DNA of 15,672 nt from Microcella sp. Lineage in GTDB: Bacteria > Actinomycetota > Actinomycetes > Actinomycetales > Microbacteriaceae. Below are positions 1 through 9,481 of the stretch, in pieces (position 1 is the stretch's first letter; every line of letters starts with the position of its first letter). The notes below the pieces were generated by a model. The model was given only the letters and a program-made list of their open reading frames with translations. It made no database searches and was not told where the DNA came from. Position numbers and translations under genes: made by a program. The stretch spans positions 1-15,672 of the forward strand of contig JAIWOM010000008.1 of the NCBI GenBank assembly GCA_020216895.1, in the 5' to 3' direction.

Positions 1-1266
1 GAGGTAGGCCTGGAGCGCGATGTAGCCGTCAGCGGGCACCGAGCCCTCGAGACGCGCGAGCGCGTCCTCCAGCGTGGATGCTCCGGCCAGGAGCTCGGCC
101 GGCCCGACGACCTCGACACCGCGGTCGGTGAAGACCGCCGGCACCGGCTCGGGACGGGCGTCGAGCAGCCCGCGCGCCGCAACCTTCGCCGACTCCACGT
201 CGGGCTGGTCGAAGGGGTTGATGCCGAGCAGAACCCCGGCGACCGCCGTGGCGTACTGCCAGGTGAGCAGGTGGGCGCCGAGCGAGCCCGAGACCTCGAT
301 CTCGCCGTCGGCGACCTCGCGGGTGGCGCGCGCGTCGGCGACGAGCCGCACGACCTGCACGTCCTCCGCTCCGCTCGTCAGCTCCGGCGCTCCGGCCTCG
401 ACGACCACGGGCAGGATGCCCCGACCCTCCTTGCCGGTCGACTCGGCGATGAGCTGCTCGATCCAGTCGCCGAGCCCCACGATGTGCGTGCCGTCGGCGA
501 CGAACACCAGCTTGTCGCGGAGCGGGACGGTGCCGGCGATGGCCGCCCCGAGCCGCAGCCCGGGGTTCTCGGGCGCGTCCACGGCGAGCAGCAGGCTCGC
601 GGCCTCCGCCTCGTCGAGGAGAGCATCCAGATCGACGCCCGCGAGGCCCGAGGGCACCAGGCCGAAGGCTGTGAGCGCGGAGTAGCGGCCGCCGACCGTC
701 TGGTCGGCGGTGAACACGCGGTAGCCCGCGGCCACCGAGGCCTGCTCGAGCGGCGAGCCCGGGTCGGTCACCACGATGATCCGCTCGGTCGGGTCGACGC
801 CGATCGCCCGGAACGCGGCCTCGAAGCTGCGCTTCTGGCTGTCGGTCTCGACGGTCGACCCCGACTTCGACGAGACGACGACGGCGGTGTGGCCGGGGTG
901 GTCGTCCAGCGCGTCGGCGACCTGCCCCGGATCGGTCGAGTCGAGAACGGTGAGCGGCACACCAGCGGTGCGGGTGATGACCTCCGGCGCGAGCGACGAC
1001 CCGCCCATGCCGCAGAGCACGATGCGGGTGACGCCGCGCTCGGCCAGCTGGGCGCGCAGGGTGGCGATCTCGGCGACGAGCGGGCGCGATACGGCGACCG
1101 CCTGCGTCCAGCCCAGTCGGATGCTCGCCTCGGCCTCGGCGGCGGGGCCCCACAGCGTGGCGTCCCCGGCCGTGATGCGGCTCGCGATCAGCTGCTCGAC
1201 GAGCTCGGGCACCCGGCTCTCGATGGCGGCCTGCGCGGCGCCGCGGGCGGCGACGGTGACGCTCAT
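1..1266 (-). CDS. pgi: Glucose-6-phosphate isomerase (C-terminus cut by window edge)
   Basis: Interconverts glucose-6-phosphate and fructose-6-phosphate in the cytoplasm, linking glycolysis and the pentose phosphate pathway. The first 422 residues are visible; the reading frame is open to the left edge, so roughly the last fifth is missing. Sugar-isomerase (SIS) features are clear: GMGGSS at residues 86-91, the phosphate-binding SSKSGST at 132-138, the family signature around [11 protein letters not shown] starting at 192, and ESTGKEGRG at 275-283. The type resembles the isomerase half of known bifunctional transaldolase/phosphoglucose isomerase proteins. The ATG start overlaps the stop of tal in the sequence ATGA, which fixes the start and suggests translational coupling. 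It is the third gene of the tkt-tal-pgi operon. Confidence 0.95.
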   Translation of the reverse strand, partial: MSVTVAARGAAQAAIESRVPELVEQLIASRITAGDATLWGPAAEAEASIRLGWTQAVAVSRPLVAEIATLRAQLAERGVTRIVLCGMGGSSLAPEVITRTAGVPLTVLDSTDPGQVADALDDHPGHTAVVVSSKSGSTVETDSQKRSFEAAFRAIGVDPTERIIVVTDPGSPLEQASVAAGYRVFTADQTVGGRYSALTAFGLVPSGLAGVDLDALLDEAEAASLLLAVDAPENPGLRLGAAIAGTVPLRDKLVFVADGTHIVGLGDWIEQLIAESTGKEGRGILPVVVEAGAPELTSGAEDVQVVRLVADARATREVADGEIEVSGSLGAHLLTWQYATAVAGVLLGINPFDQPDVESAKVAARGLLDARPEPVPAVFTDRGVEVVGPAELLAGASTLEDALARLEGSVPADGYIALQAYL

Positions 1267-2372
1267 CGGGCGGCCTCGAGCGCCGCGCTCACGGTGTCGA
1301 GCAGCTCGTTCCAGCTGACGATGAACTTCTCCACGCCCTCCTTCTCGAGCAGGGCGGTCACCTCGTCGTAGGAGATGCCGAGCGCGTCGAGGGCGGCGAG
1401 CACGGCCCGGGCCTCGTCGTACGAACCGCTGACGGTGTCGCCGGTGATCACACCGTGGTCGAAGGTGGCCTGCAGCGTCTTCTCGGGCATCGTGTTGACG
1501 GTGCTGCCGACGGCGAGTTCGGTCACGTAGAGGGTGTCGGGCAGGCTCGGGTCCTTGACGCCGGTCGAGGCCCAGAGCGGGCGCTGCACGTTCGCCCCGG
1601 CGGCGAGAAGGGCCGCGGCACGATCGGTGGCGAAGGCCTGCTCGAAGACCTCGTAGGCGAGGCGCGCGTTCGCGATGCCCGCCTTGCTCTTGAGCGCGAG
1701 GGCCTCCGGCGTACCGATCTCGGTCAGTCGGCGGTCGATCTCGGTGTCGACGCGCGACACGAAGAACGAGGCGACCGAGTGGATCGTCGAGAGGTCGATG
1801 CCTGCGGCGTGCGCCTTCTCGAGGCCGGCGAGGTAGGCGTCGATAACAGCCTGGTGACGCTCGAGGCTGAAGATGAGCGTCACGTTGACGCTGATGCCCG
1901 CCGCGATGGTCTCGGTGATCGCCTCGAGGCCCTCGAGGGTCGCCGGGATCTTGATCATCGCGTTCGGCCGGTCGACCTTCGCCCAGAGCTCGCGGGCCTG
2001 GGCGATCGTGCCGGCGGCGTCGTGGGCGAGACCGGGCTCGACCTCGATCGAGACGCGGCCGTCCTGGCCCCCGGTCGAGCCGTAAACGCCCGCGAAGATG
2101 TCGCTCGCAGCAGCGACGTCGTCCGTCGTGATCTCGAAGACCGCGCGGCTCACGTCGGCGCCCGCGGCGGCGAGCTCGCGGATCTGCGCGTCGTAGGTGG
2201 TGCCCGTCGCCAGCGCCGAGGCGAAGATCGTCGGGTTGGTCGTCACGCCGACGACGTTGCGGTCGGCGATGAGCGCGGCGAGGCCGCCCGAGGTGATGCG
2301 GTCGCGCGAGAGGTCGTCGAGCCAGATGCTGACGCCGAGGGCGCTGAGCTGGGCGGTGGGGGTGGAGGTCAT
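1263..2372 (-). CDS. tal: Transaldolase
   Basis: Transfers a dihydroxyacetone unit between sugar phosphates (sedoheptulose-7-phosphate plus glyceraldehyde-3-phosphate giving erythrose-4-phosphate plus fructose-6-phosphate). The protein has 369 residues, the normal length for the actinobacterial form. Visible motifs are SIWLDDLSR at 15-23, [10 protein letters not shown] at 41-50, and [10 protein letters not shown] around 139-148, whose K141 is the expected Schiff-base lysine; [13 protein letters not shown] follows at 161-173. The ATG start is supported by GAGG five bases upstream on the minus strand. It lies 58 bp downstream of tkt and overlaps pgi by 4 bp, so the three genes should form one transcript. 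No defects are seen. Confidence 0.97.
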   Translation of the reverse strand: MTSTPTAQLSALGVSIWLDDLSRDRITSGGLAALIADRNVVGVTTNPTIFASALATGTTYDAQIRELAAAGADVSRAVFEITTDDVAAASDIFAGVYGSTGGQDGRVSIEVEPGLAHDAAGTIAQARELWAKVDRPNAMIKIPATLEGLEAITETIAAGISVNVTLIFSLERHQAVIDAYLAGLEKAHAAGIDLSTIHSVASFFVSRVDTEIDRRLTEIGTPEALALKSKAGIANARLAYEVFEQAFATDRAAALLAAGANVQRPLWASTGVKDPSLPDTLYVTELAVGSTVNTMPEKTLQATFDHGVITGDTVSGSYDEARAVLAALDALGISYDEVTALLEKEGVEKFIVSWNELLDTVSAALEAAR

Positions 2373-2430
2373 CGGATCCTCATTCGGTCGGGGTGCGTGG
2401 TGGTCGGATGCTCGTCGCAGGCGGCCGCGA

Positions 2431-4521
2431 TCAGCGGGCCGCGATGCTCTCGAGCGCGGCGGCAGTCACGGCCTCCGCCGTGATGCCGAACTCGCGGAAC
2501 AGGGTCTGGTAGTCGGCCGAGGCGCCGAAGTGCTCGATCGAGACCGTCCGGCCGCGGTCGCCCACGTAGCGGTGCCAGCTCAGCGCGAGCCCGGCCTCGA
2601 CCGAGACGCGCGCGGTGACGGCGCTCGGCAGCACCTGCTCGCGGTACTCCGCGCTCTGCTCCTCGAACCACTCGAGGCAGGGCGCCGACACGACGCGGGC
2701 GTGCACGCCGCGCTCGGCGAGCTGGGCGCGGGCATCCAGCGCCACCGCGACCTCGGAACCGGTCGCGATCAGGATCACGTCGGGGCTGCCGTTCGCAGCC
2801 TCAGCGAGCACGTAGGCGCCCTTCGCGACGTGGTGGGCCGCCGCCAGGGTGTCGCCGCTCGCGGCATCGGCACCGCGCGCGAGCACGGGCACGTTCTGGC
2901 GGGTCAGCGCGATGCCGGCGGGGGAGCGGCGCTCGAGCACGGCCTTCCAGGCATGCGCGGTCTCGTTCGCGTCGGCGGGGCGCACGATGGCGAGCCCCGG
3001 GATGGCGCGCAGCGAGGCGAGCTGCTCGATCGGCTGGTGCGTCGGCCCGTCCTCGCCGAGGGCGACCGAGTCGTGAGTCCAGACGTAGGTGACCGGCACG
3101 TTCATCAGGGCGGCGAGACGCACCGACGGCCGCATGTAGTCGCTGAAGATCAGGAACGTGCCGCCGAACACCCGGGTGCGGCCGTGCAGGGCGATGCCGT
3201 TGAGGATCGCGCCCATCGCGTGCTCGCGGATGCCGAAGTGCAGGATGCGGCCGTAGGGGTTCGCCTGCCACTCGTGGGTCGAGTGCTCCGCCGGGGCGAA
3301 TGAGCCGCCGCCAGTGATCGTCGTGAGGTTCGACTCGGCGAGGTCGGCCGAGCCGCCCCAGAACTCGGGCAGCACGCCCGCGATCGCGTTGATGACCTTG
3401 CCGCTGGCGGCGCGGGTCGACAGGCTCGTGCCGCCCTCGAACACCGGCAGCGCCGCGTCGAGCTCGACCGGGAGCTCGCCGGCGAGCATCCGGTCGAGCA
3501 GGGCCTTGCGCTGCGGGTGGGCGGCGGCCCAGGCGTCGAAGCGGGCCTGCCAGGCAGCCCGGCGCTCGGCACCGCGGTCGACGGCGCGGCGGGTGTGGGC
3601 GATGACCGCGTCGCTGACGACGAAGTGCTGCTCGGGGTCGAAGCCCATGACGCGCTTCGTGGCCGCGAGCTCGTCGGCGCCGAGGGCCGAGCCGTGGATC
3701 TTGCCGGTGTTCTGCTTGGTGGGCGCGGGCCAGCCGATGATCGTCTTCAGGATGATGATGCTGGGCTTGCCCGTCTCGGCCTTCGCGGCCTCGATCGCGG
3801 CGTGCAGGGCGTGCACGTCCTCGACGTACTCGCCGGTCTTCTTCCAGTCGACGGTCTGGACGTGCCAGCCGTAACTCGCGTAGCGCGCGGCGACGTCCTC
3901 GGTGAAGGCGATGTCGGTGTCGTCCTCAATCGAGATCTGGTTCGAGTCGTAGATGACGACCAGGTTGCCGAGCTGCTGGTGGCCGGCGAGTGACCCGGCC
4001 TCGCTCGTCACACCCTCCTGGATGTCGCCGTCGCCGGCGATCACGTAGACGTGATGGTCGAAGACGCTCTCACCGGCGGGGGTCTCGGGGTCGAGCAGGC
4101 CCCGCTCGAAGCGAGCGGCGTAGGCGAAGCCGACCGCGGAGGCGAGACCCTGGCCGAGGGGACCGGTCGTGATCTCGACGCCGTCGGTGTGGCCGTACTC
4201 CGGGTGGCCGGGGGTCTTCGAGCCCCAGGTGCGGAGCGCCTTGAGATCGTCGAGCTCGAGGCCGTAGCCGCCGAGGTAGAGCTGCACGTACTGGGTGAGC
4301 GAGCTGTGGCCGGCCGACAGGATGAAGCGGTCGCGTCCCAGCCAGTGCGGGTCGCTCGGGTCGTGCGCCATGACCTTCTGGTGCAGCAGGTAGGCGACCG
4401 GCGCCAGCGACATGGCGGTGCCGGGGTGGCCGTTGCCGACCTTCTCGACGGCGTCGGCCGCCAGCAGACGGGCGGTGTCGACGGCCTGACGGTCGAGGTC
4501 GTCCCAGGTGAGCTCGGTCAT
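2431..4521 (-). CDS. tkt: Transketolase
   Basis: Thiamine-diphosphate enzyme that moves two-carbon units between ketoses and aldoses in the pentose phosphate pathway. The frame is open further upstream, but the ATG at 4521 gives the family-typical N-terminus ([10 protein letters not shown]) and 696 residues, with GAAAGG about 13 bases upstream. N-terminal domain: [13 protein letters not shown] at 29-41, GHSS at 71-74, GPLGQG at 120-125, and the TPP/Mg motif from GDGDIQEG (163-170) to N194. The pyrimidine-binding domain has [11 protein letters not shown] with the catalytic E433, and THDS at 482-485 with DGPTHQP at 491-497. A C-terminal transketolase domain follows. It is the first gene of the operon and is divergent from ctaB. 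Confidence 0.97.
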   Translation of the reverse strand: MTELTWDDLDRQAVDTARLLAADAVEKVGNGHPGTAMSLAPVAYLLHQKVMAHDPSDPHWLGRDRFILSAGHSSLTQYVQLYLGGYGLELDDLKALRTWGSKTPGHPEYGHTDGVEITTGPLGQGLASAVGFAYAARFERGLLDPETPAGESVFDHHVYVIAGDGDIQEGVTSEAGSLAGHQQLGNLVVIYDSNQISIEDDTDIAFTEDVAARYASYGWHVQTVDWKKTGEYVEDVHALHAAIEAAKAETGKPSIIILKTIIGWPAPTKQNTGKIHGSALGADELAATKRVMGFDPEQHFVVSDAVIAHTRRAVDRGAERRAAWQARFDAWAAAHPQRKALLDRMLAGELPVELDAALPVFEGGTSLSTRAASGKVINAIAGVLPEFWGGSADLAESNLTTITGGGSFAPAEHSTHEWQANPYGRILHFGIREHAMGAILNGIALHGRTRVFGGTFLIFSDYMRPSVRLAALMNVPVTYVWTHDSVALGEDGPTHQPIEQLASLRAIPGLAIVRPADANETAHAWKAVLERRSPAGIALTRQNVPVLARGADAASGDTLAAAHHVAKGAYVLAEAANGSPDVILIATGSEVAVALDARAQLAERGVHARVVSAPCLEWFEEQSAEYREQVLPSAVTARVSVEAGLALSWHRYVGDRGRTVSIEHFGASADYQTLFREFGITAEAVTAAALESIAAR

Positions 4522-4608
4522 GGGCGGGTGGTGGCCTTTCGTGAGGTCGGACGGGCGCCTCCGGCTCCTGCGCGCACGATGACGGGCAGGACATCGTCGG
4601 CCATGGCC

Positions 4609-4614
4609 AGTATA
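4609..4614 (-). promoter_or_regulatory. Putative -10 element for the tkt-tal-pgi operon
   Basis: TATACT on the minus strand fits the actinobacterial TAnnnT consensus and would give a leader of about 80 nt before the tkt ATG. No convincing -35 hexamer is visible. I see nothing structured in the leader itself. Confidence 0.5.
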
Positions 4615-4669
4615 GGGAGCGTCATATGCCGCCCCGGGCTCGCTGGGCTGGCTCAAAGCGCCGCTCCCG

Positions 4670-4675
4670 TAGACT
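4670..4675 (+). promoter_or_regulatory. Putative -10 element for ctaB
   Basis: TAGACT matches TAnnnT and lies 30 bp before the ctaB ATG, giving a leader of about 24 nt that contains AAGGAG. A weak -35 candidate (CTGGCT, 4648-4653) is 16 bp upstream. The same hexamer occurs before the suf operon and before the ABC-F gene. Confidence 0.5.
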
Positions 4676-4705
4676 GGCCTCGCCCTCTGCCACGAAGAAG
4701 GAGCC

Positions 4706-5626
4706 ATGGACACCGCTCTCGATCACGCCGTCTCGACGCGACCGCGGAGCCTCCGCCGGACCCTCGCCGCCTACGTGGCGCTGACGAAGCCCCGCGTCAT
4801 CGAGCTGCTGCTCGTGACGACCGCGCCCGTCATGATCCTCGCGGCCGACGGCCTGCCCAGCATCGGGCTGGTGCTCGCGACCCTGATCGGCGGCGCCCTC
4901 TCCGCCGGGTCGGCGGGCGCGTTCAATATGTACATCGACCGCGACATCGACCGCGTGATGAACCGCACGCAGAACCGTCCGCTCGTGACGGGGGAGATCT
5001 CCGATCGCGCGGCGCTGATCTTCGCCTACGCGATCGGGGTCGTCTCGATCGTCTGGCTCGCCCTCACGACGAACCTGCTGGCCGCCGCGCTGTCGCTCGC
5101 CGCGATCGTCTTCTACGTCGTGATCTACACCCTCGTACTCAAGCGCCGCACCGAGCAGAACATCATCTGGGGCGGGATCGCCGGCTGCTTCCCCGTGCTG
5201 ATCGGCTGGTCGGCCGTCACCGGTTCGCTCGACTGGCCGCCGTTCATCCTCTTCCTCGTCGTCTTCCTCTGGACTCCGCCGCACTACTGGCCGCTGTCGA
5301 TGAAGTACCGCGACGACTACGCGGCCGCCGACGTGCCCATGCTCGCCGTCATCCGCGACCGTGCGACCGTGGGCGTGCAGGTCGTCCTCTACGCCTGGGC
5401 GACCGTGGCGGCCTCGCTGCTGCTGATCCCGATCGCGCCGATGGGTGCTCTCTACACCGCGGTCGCGGTGCTCGCCGGGGGCTGGTTCATCGTCGAGAGC
5501 CACCGCCTCTACGGGCGTGCGGTCCGCGGCCAGGAGGCGGCGCCGATGCGCGTCTTCCACGCAAGCATCTCGTACCTGACGCTGCTGTTCGTCGCGGTCG
5601 GCATCGATCCGCTGCTGCCCTTCTAG
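4706..5626 (+). CDS. ctaB: Protoheme IX farnesyltransferase (heme O synthase)
   Basis: Membrane prenyltransferase that adds a farnesyl group to heme B to make heme O, the precursor of heme A for cytochrome c oxidase. It has 306 residues and is strongly hydrophobic with about seven to nine membrane segments, as expected for the UbiA superfamily. The first aspartate-rich motif is [20 protein letters not shown] starting at N74 (D78, D82), and the CtaB-typical [17 protein letters not shown] lies near residues 190-207. The ATG is preceded by AAGGAG at a short 2-base spacing; no better start is seen. It is convergent with ctaA, which performs the next step, and divergent from tkt. Confidence 0.97.
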   Translation: MDTALDHAVSTRPRSLRRTLAAYVALTKPRVIELLLVTTAPVMILAADGLPSIGLVLATLIGGALSAGSAGAFNMYIDRDIDRVMNRTQNRPLVTGEISDRAALIFAYAIGVVSIVWLALTTNLLAAALSLAAIVFYVVIYTLVLKRRTEQNIIWGGIAGCFPVLIGWSAVTGSLDWPPFILFLVVFLWTPPHYWPLSMKYRDDYAAADVPMLAVIRDRATVGVQVVLYAWATVAASLLLIPIAPMGALYTAVAVLAGGWFIVESHRLYGRAVRGQEAAPMRVFHASISYLTLLFVAVGIDPLLPF

Positions 5627-5657
5627 GCGCTGCCCCTCTCAGCGCTGCCCCTCTCAG
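5613..5657 (+). repeat. 15-bp tandem repeat at the end of ctaB
   Basis: Two perfect adjacent copies of CGCTGCCCCTCTCAG lie at 5628-5642 and 5643-5657. The preceding 15 bases (5613-5627), which hold the last codons and stop of ctaB, match the unit at 11 of 15 positions, and a decayed copy seems to follow from 5658. The array probably arose by local duplication of the gene end. Confidence 0.75.
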
Positions 5658-5661
5658 CGGT

Positions 5662-5686
5662 GCGTCTGAGCGCGTCGCTCGGAGGC
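5662..5686. terminator. Possible bidirectional hairpin between ctaB and ctaA
   Basis: TCTGAGCG (5665-5672) pairs with CGCTCGGA (5676-5683) around a CGT loop, with one T-G pair and two further pairs beyond a mismatch. It sits between two convergent genes, where a terminator is expected. The stem is short and no T-rich tail follows, so the call is tentative. Confidence 0.35.
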
Positions 5687-5692
5687 CCGCTC

Positions 5693-6661
5693 CTAGGCGC
5701 TGACGGCCTCGCGCTCGACCACCGCGTCGCGCTCGGCCGCCTCGGCCGCGGTGAGCTTCGTGGTGAGCACCACGAGGGTCACGACGGCGACCAGGACGCA
5801 GGCCAGCACCATGTGCACGCCCACGAGGATCACCGGGAGCCCGAGGCGCGCCTGCGCGATGCCGACGGCGATCTGCACGCCCTCGACGGCGAGAAGCGCG
5901 ATCGAGGCCCGCAGCATCGGCGCGCGGCCGCTGCGGAAGGCGACGACGATGAGGAGGAGGGTGAGACCGAAGGTCGCGTACGCCGGCCATGAGTGCCAGT
6001 GCTGCAGAAGCTCGCTGTCGAGGCCGTTGCGCGCGGCCCCGCCGTCGCCCGCGTGCGGGCCGGAGCCGGTCACCACGATGCCGATCAGCACGGTCACCCA
6101 GGCACCTGCCGCCGTGACGAGAGCGAGCTGGCGGAGGGGCACGGGCACCGCCAGCTGACCGGAGGTCCGGCCGCGGTACACGCGGTGCACATAGACGGTC
6201 GCGAGCGCGACGAGCACGGCCGACACGACGAAGTGGAGGCCGACGATCCAGGGGTTGAGCTCGGTCAGCACCGTGATGCCGCCGATGACCGCCTGCGCGG
6301 GGATCCCGAGGCCGAGCGCGACCGTGAGGCGCAGCAGCTCGGGACGCTCGCGCCGCAGGCGCAGGATCGAGAGGAACGCCAGGATCGCGATGATCACGAG
6401 CACGAAGGTCAGCAGGCGGTTCCCGAACTCGACGATGCCGTGGATGCCCATCTCGGGTGTCGCGACGAAGGAGTCCTCCGTGCACCGGGGCCAGGTGGGG
6501 CAGCCGAGGCCCGAGCCGGTGAGCCGCACAGCCCCGCCCGTTCCCACGATGAGCGTCTGGCTGACGAGGGACGCCCAGGCGAGCACCCGCACGCGGCGGT
6601 CGGCGGTCGAGACGGGAAGCCATCGGTACAGCCGGTTCACAGCCTGCATCCTCCTCTTCAC
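5693..6661 (-). CDS. ctaA: Heme A synthase (CtaA/COX15 family)
   Basis: Membrane enzyme that oxidises the C8 methyl of heme O to the formyl group of heme A for aa3-type oxidase. With the GTG start at 6661 it has 322 residues and about eight membrane helices. Family features: TGSGLGCPTWPRC with C54 and C60 in the first external loop, HGIVEFGNR with H74 and E78, H143 in GLHFVVSA, H223 in QHWHSW and H283 in GVHM as likely heme-ligand histidines. The third external loop (TGSGPHAGDGG, near 198-207) lacks the cysteine pair known from Bacillus CtaA. The frame extends to a GTG at 6694, but 6661 has GGGGAGG five bases upstream and is preferred. It converges on ctaB and diverges from sufB. Confidence 0.95.
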   Translation of the reverse strand: MKRRMQAVNRLYRWLPVSTADRRVRVLAWASLVSQTLIVGTGGAVRLTGSGLGCPTWPRCTEDSFVATPEMGIHGIVEFGNRLLTFVLVIIAILAFLSILRLRRERPELLRLTVALGLGIPAQAVIGGITVLTELNPWIVGLHFVVSAVLVALATVYVHRVYRGRTSGQLAVPVPLRQLALVTAAGAWVTVLIGIVVTGSGPHAGDGGAARNGLDSELLQHWHSWPAYATFGLTLLLIVVAFRSGRAPMLRASIALLAVEGVQIAVGIAQARLGLPVILVGVHMVLACVLVAVVTLVVLTTKLTAAEAAERDAVVEREAVSA

Positions 6662-6666
6662 GGTGT

Positions 6667-6673
6667 CCTCCCC
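6667..6673 (-). promoter_or_regulatory. Ribosome binding site deciding the ctaA start
   Basis: GGGGAGG on the minus strand lies five bases before the GTG at 6661. The other in-frame GTG at 6694 has no such site, so the shorter protein is preferred. Confidence 0.7.
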
Positions 6674-6675
6674 TG

Positions 6676-6681
6676 TAGACT
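6676..6681 (+). promoter_or_regulatory. Putative -10 element for the suf operon
   Basis: TAGACT is the only TAnnnT hexamer on the plus strand between the ctaA start and sufB. Transcription from it would begin near 6688 and give a leader of about 190 nt before sufB. It sits directly beside the ctaA ribosome binding site. No good -35 is visible. Confidence 0.4.
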
Positions 6682-6750
6682 TCAGGGTGTTCACCGTCGC
6701 TGTCGATCGCGGGCGCTGAGGCCCACCTGCCCGCTCCTGCGGTCGCTGTC

Positions 6751-6756
6751 AGTGTA
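6751..6756 (-). promoter_or_regulatory. Putative -10 element for ctaA
   Basis: TACACT on the minus strand, with CTGACG (6777-6772) as a possible -35 at a short 15-bp spacing. The ctaA leader would be about 84 nt and would overlap the proposed suf leader on the opposite strand. Confidence 0.4.
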
Positions 6757-6879
6757 GTTGCGGCGGTTGAGCGTCAGCCGAGCAGCGTCGCCGGAGGACC
6801 GACCAGGAGCGGACATCCCCGCATCAGGAATTCCCCCACCGCCCTCGCGGTTGGGTTCGACGAGGAGAAGAGGAACACC

Positions 6880-8298
6880 GTGTCTGACGTGCTCATCGAT
6901 CGACCGGAGCTCGAGGGCCTCGGCCAGTACGAGTTCGGCTGGTCCGACTCCGACGCCGCGGGCGCGTCGGCCCGTCGCGGCATCGACGAGGACGTCGTGC
7001 GCAACATCTCCGCGCTCAAGGACGAACCGCAGTGGATGCTCGACCTGCGCCTGAAGGGCCTCAAGCTCTTCGGTCAGAAGCCGATGCCGATCTGGGGCGC
7101 CGACCTGTCGGGGATCGACTTCGACAACATCAAGTACTTCGTCCGGACCACCGAGAAGCAGGCGACCTCGTGGGAGGAGCTGCCGGAGGACATCAAGAAC
7201 ACCTACGAGCGGCTCGGAATCCCCGAGGCCGAGCGCCAGCGCCTCGTGGCCGGCGTCGCGGCCCAGTACGAGTCCGAGGTGGTCTACCACCAGATCCGCG
7301 AGGACCTCGAGGCGCAGGGCGTCATCTTCATGGACACCGACACGGCTCTGCGCGAGCACCCGGAGTTCTTCCAGGAGTACTTCGGCACGGTCATCCCCGC
7401 TGGCGACAACAAGTTCGCCGCCCTGAACACGGCCGTCTGGTCGGGCGGCTCGTTCGTCTACGTGCCGCCGGGGGTGCACGTCGAGATCCCGCTGCAGGCC
7501 TACTTCCGGATCAACACCGAGAACATGGGCCAGTTCGAGCGGACGCTCATCATCGCCGACGAGGGCTCCTACGTGCACTACATCGAGGGCTGCACGGCTC
7601 CGATCTACAAGAGCGACTCGCTGCACTCGGCCGTCGTCGAGATCATCGTGAAGAAGAACGCCCGCGTGCGGTACACGACGATCCAGAACTGGTCGAACAA
7701 CGTCTACAACCTGGTCACCAAGCGGGCCGTCGCCCACGAGGGCGCCACCATGGAGTGGATCGACGGCAACATCGGCTCGAAGGTCACGATGAAGTACCCG
7801 TCAATCTTCCTCATGGGCGAGCACGCGAAGGGCGAGACCCTGTCCGTCGCCTTCGCCGGCCCCGGTCAGCACCAGGATGCCGGCGCGAAGATGATCCACA
7901 TGGCGCCCTACACGACCTCGTCGATCGTGTCGAAGTCGATCGCACGCGGCGGCGGCCGAGCGGGCTACCGCGGTGAGGTCCGCGTCGACGCGAACGCTCA
8001 CCACTCGGCCAACACGGTGCGCTGCGACGCGCTGTTGGTCGACACGATCTCGCGCTCCGACACCTACCCGGCGATCGACATCCGCGTCGACGACGTGCAG
8101 CTCGGCCACGAGGCGACCGTGTCGCGCGTGAGCGAGGAGCAGCTGTTCTACCTGCAGTCGCGCGGCATGCCCGAGGACGAGGCGATGGCGATGATCGTGC
8201 GCGGCTTCATCGAGCCGATCGCGCGCGAGCTTCCGATGGAGTACGCCCTCGAGCTCAACAAGCTCATCGAGATGAACATGGAAGGCAGCGTCGGCTAG
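6880..8298 (+). CDS. sufB: Fe-S cluster assembly protein SufB
   Basis: Scaffold subunit of the SufBC2D complex, on which Fe-S clusters are built in the cytoplasm. It has 472 residues, the usual length, with no intein (some mycobacterial SufB proteins carry one). The beta-helix core contains EGCTAP with C238, VRCDALLVD with C382 (the counterpart of E. coli C405) and [10 protein letters not shown] with H410 and E411 (E. coli H433/E434), so the residues needed for cluster formation are present. There is no N-terminal Cys-rich motif like that of E. coli SufB. The start is GTG, with GAGGAG and AAGAGG just upstream. It is the first gene of the suf operon, and its TAG is followed at once by the ATG of sufD. 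Confidence 0.97.
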   Translation: MSDVLIDRPELEGLGQYEFGWSDSDAAGASARRGIDEDVVRNISALKDEPQWMLDLRLKGLKLFGQKPMPIWGADLSGIDFDNIKYFVRTTEKQATSWEELPEDIKNTYERLGIPEAERQRLVAGVAAQYESEVVYHQIREDLEAQGVIFMDTDTALREHPEFFQEYFGTVIPAGDNKFAALNTAVWSGGSFVYVPPGVHVEIPLQAYFRINTENMGQFERTLIIADEGSYVHYIEGCTAPIYKSDSLHSAVVEIIVKKNARVRYTTIQNWSNNVYNLVTKRAVAHEGATMEWIDGNIGSKVTMKYPSIFLMGEHAKGETLSVAFAGPGQHQDAGAKMIHMAPYTTSSIVSKSIARGGGRAGYRGEVRVDANAHHSANTVRCDALLVDTISRSDTYPAIDIRVDDVQLGHEATVSRVSEEQLFYLQSRGMPEDEAMAMIVRGFIEPIARELPMEYALELNKLIEMNMEGSVG

Positions 8299-9480
8299 AT
8301 GACGTCCGCACCCTCCGCCGCCCCCGAGGCGGCTCCCCTCCAGCACGCCCACGGCCCCGGCTCGCCGGTGCCGGTGCAGACGCGCTCCGAGCGCTTCGCC
8401 TCGGCGCAGCACGCCGACTTCCCGGAGGTCACCGGGCGCGAGCTCGAATGGCGGCTGACGCCCGTGGCGAGCATCCGCGACCTGATCGACGGCCCCCTCG
8501 ACGGCTCGCCCTTCCCGGCCGAGGTGTCGCCGGCCGCGGGCGTCACGGTCGAGTGGGTCGGCCGCGACGACGCCCGCATCGGCTCCGCCGGCCTTGCCGA
8601 GGAGCGTGCGGCCGCGAACGCCTGGTCGAGCAGCGAGAGGGCCCTCGTCGTCACGCTCACGGGCGAGGAGGCGATCACGGTGACCGTCGACCGCACGGCA
8701 CCCGACAGCACCCCGCGCGCGGCGCACACGATCATCACCGCGAAGCCGAACGCGCGCGGCACGGTCATCATCGACCACCGCGGCCCGGCCCGCCTCACCG
8801 AGAACGTCGAGATCATCGCCGAGCAGGGCAGCGACCTGACCGTCGTGAGCCTGCAGGAATGGGATGACGAGGCCGTGCACCTCTCGAGCCACTTCGGGCG
8901 CGTCGAACGGGATGCCCGCCTCAAGCACGTCGTCGTGTCGCTCGGCGGTGCCGTCGTGCGCGTGAACCCCTCGGTCGCGCTCGCGGGGGAGGGCGCCGAC
9001 GGGCAGCTGCTCGGCCTGTACTTCGCCGACGCCGGCCAGCACCTCGAGCAGCGCGTCTACGTGCACCACATCGCACCGCACACCGTCAGCCGCGTCAGCT
9101 ACAAGGGCGCCCTGAACGGCGAGGGTGCGCGCACCGTCTGGGTCGGCGATGTGCTCATCGGCCGCGAGGCCACCGGCACCGACTCCTACGAGGAGAACCG
9201 CAACCTCGTGCTCAGCGATGGCACGCGCGCCGACTCGATCCCGAACCTGGAGATCGAGACCGGCGAGATCGCTGGAGCGGGCCACGCGAGCGCGACCGGC
9301 CGTTTCGACGACGAGCACCTGTTCTACCTGCGCGCGCGCGGCATCGATGAGCAGGAGGCCCGTCGCCTCGTCGTGCTCGGGTTCCTGCTCGAGATCGTGC
9401 AGCGCATCGGCAACGAGGCGCTCGAGGCCCGCCTGCTCGCCCTGCTCGAGGACGAGCTGGCCGCCGTGGAGGTGGTGTGA
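8299..9480 (+). CDS. sufD: Fe-S cluster assembly protein SufD
   Basis: Partner of SufB in the SufBC2D scaffold; needed for iron acquisition and cluster assembly. It has 393 residues: a variable N-terminal region of about 100 residues, then the beta-helix domain shared with SufB and a C-terminal part with FDDEHLFYLRARGI and the helical end. H329 in GAGHAS corresponds to E. coli H360; the neighbouring E. coli cysteine is not kept (glycine/alanine here), which I believe is common in actinobacteria. The ATG begins on the base after the sufB stop, so the two are surely co-translated. Its last codons contain GGAGG, which can serve as ribosome binding site for the next gene. Confidence 0.95.
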   Translation: MTSAPSAAPEAAPLQHAHGPGSPVPVQTRSERFASAQHADFPEVTGRELEWRLTPVASIRDLIDGPLDGSPFPAEVSPAAGVTVEWVGRDDARIGSAGLAEERAAANAWSSSERALVVTLTGEEAITVTVDRTAPDSTPRAAHTIITAKPNARGTVIIDHRGPARLTENVEIIAEQGSDLTVVSLQEWDDEAVHLSSHFGRVERDARLKHVVVSLGGAVVRVNPSVALAGEGADGQLLGLYFADAGQHLEQRVYVHHIAPHTVSRVSYKGALNGEGARTVWVGDVLIGREATGTDSYEENRNLVLSDGTRADSIPNLEIETGEIAGAGHASATGRFDDEHLFYLRARGIDEQEARRLVVLGFLLEIVQRIGNEALEARLLALLEDELAAVEVV

Positions 9481-9481
9481 C

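Noticed and set aside
4522..4713. Upstream extension of tkt by 64 codons
   Set aside because: The added sequence does not resemble transketolase, crosses the proposed promoter and overlaps the ctaB start; the ATG at 4521 fits the family.
6662..6694. Longer ctaA start at the GTG at 6694
   Set aside because: No ribosome binding site, and the added residues would include the GGGGAGG that serves the start at 6661.
6682..6879. Operator for SufR or an iron-responsive regulator in the sufB leader
   Set aside because: I saw no palindrome close to a known iron box and no clear inverted repeat; nearby GTTG repeats are direct and short.
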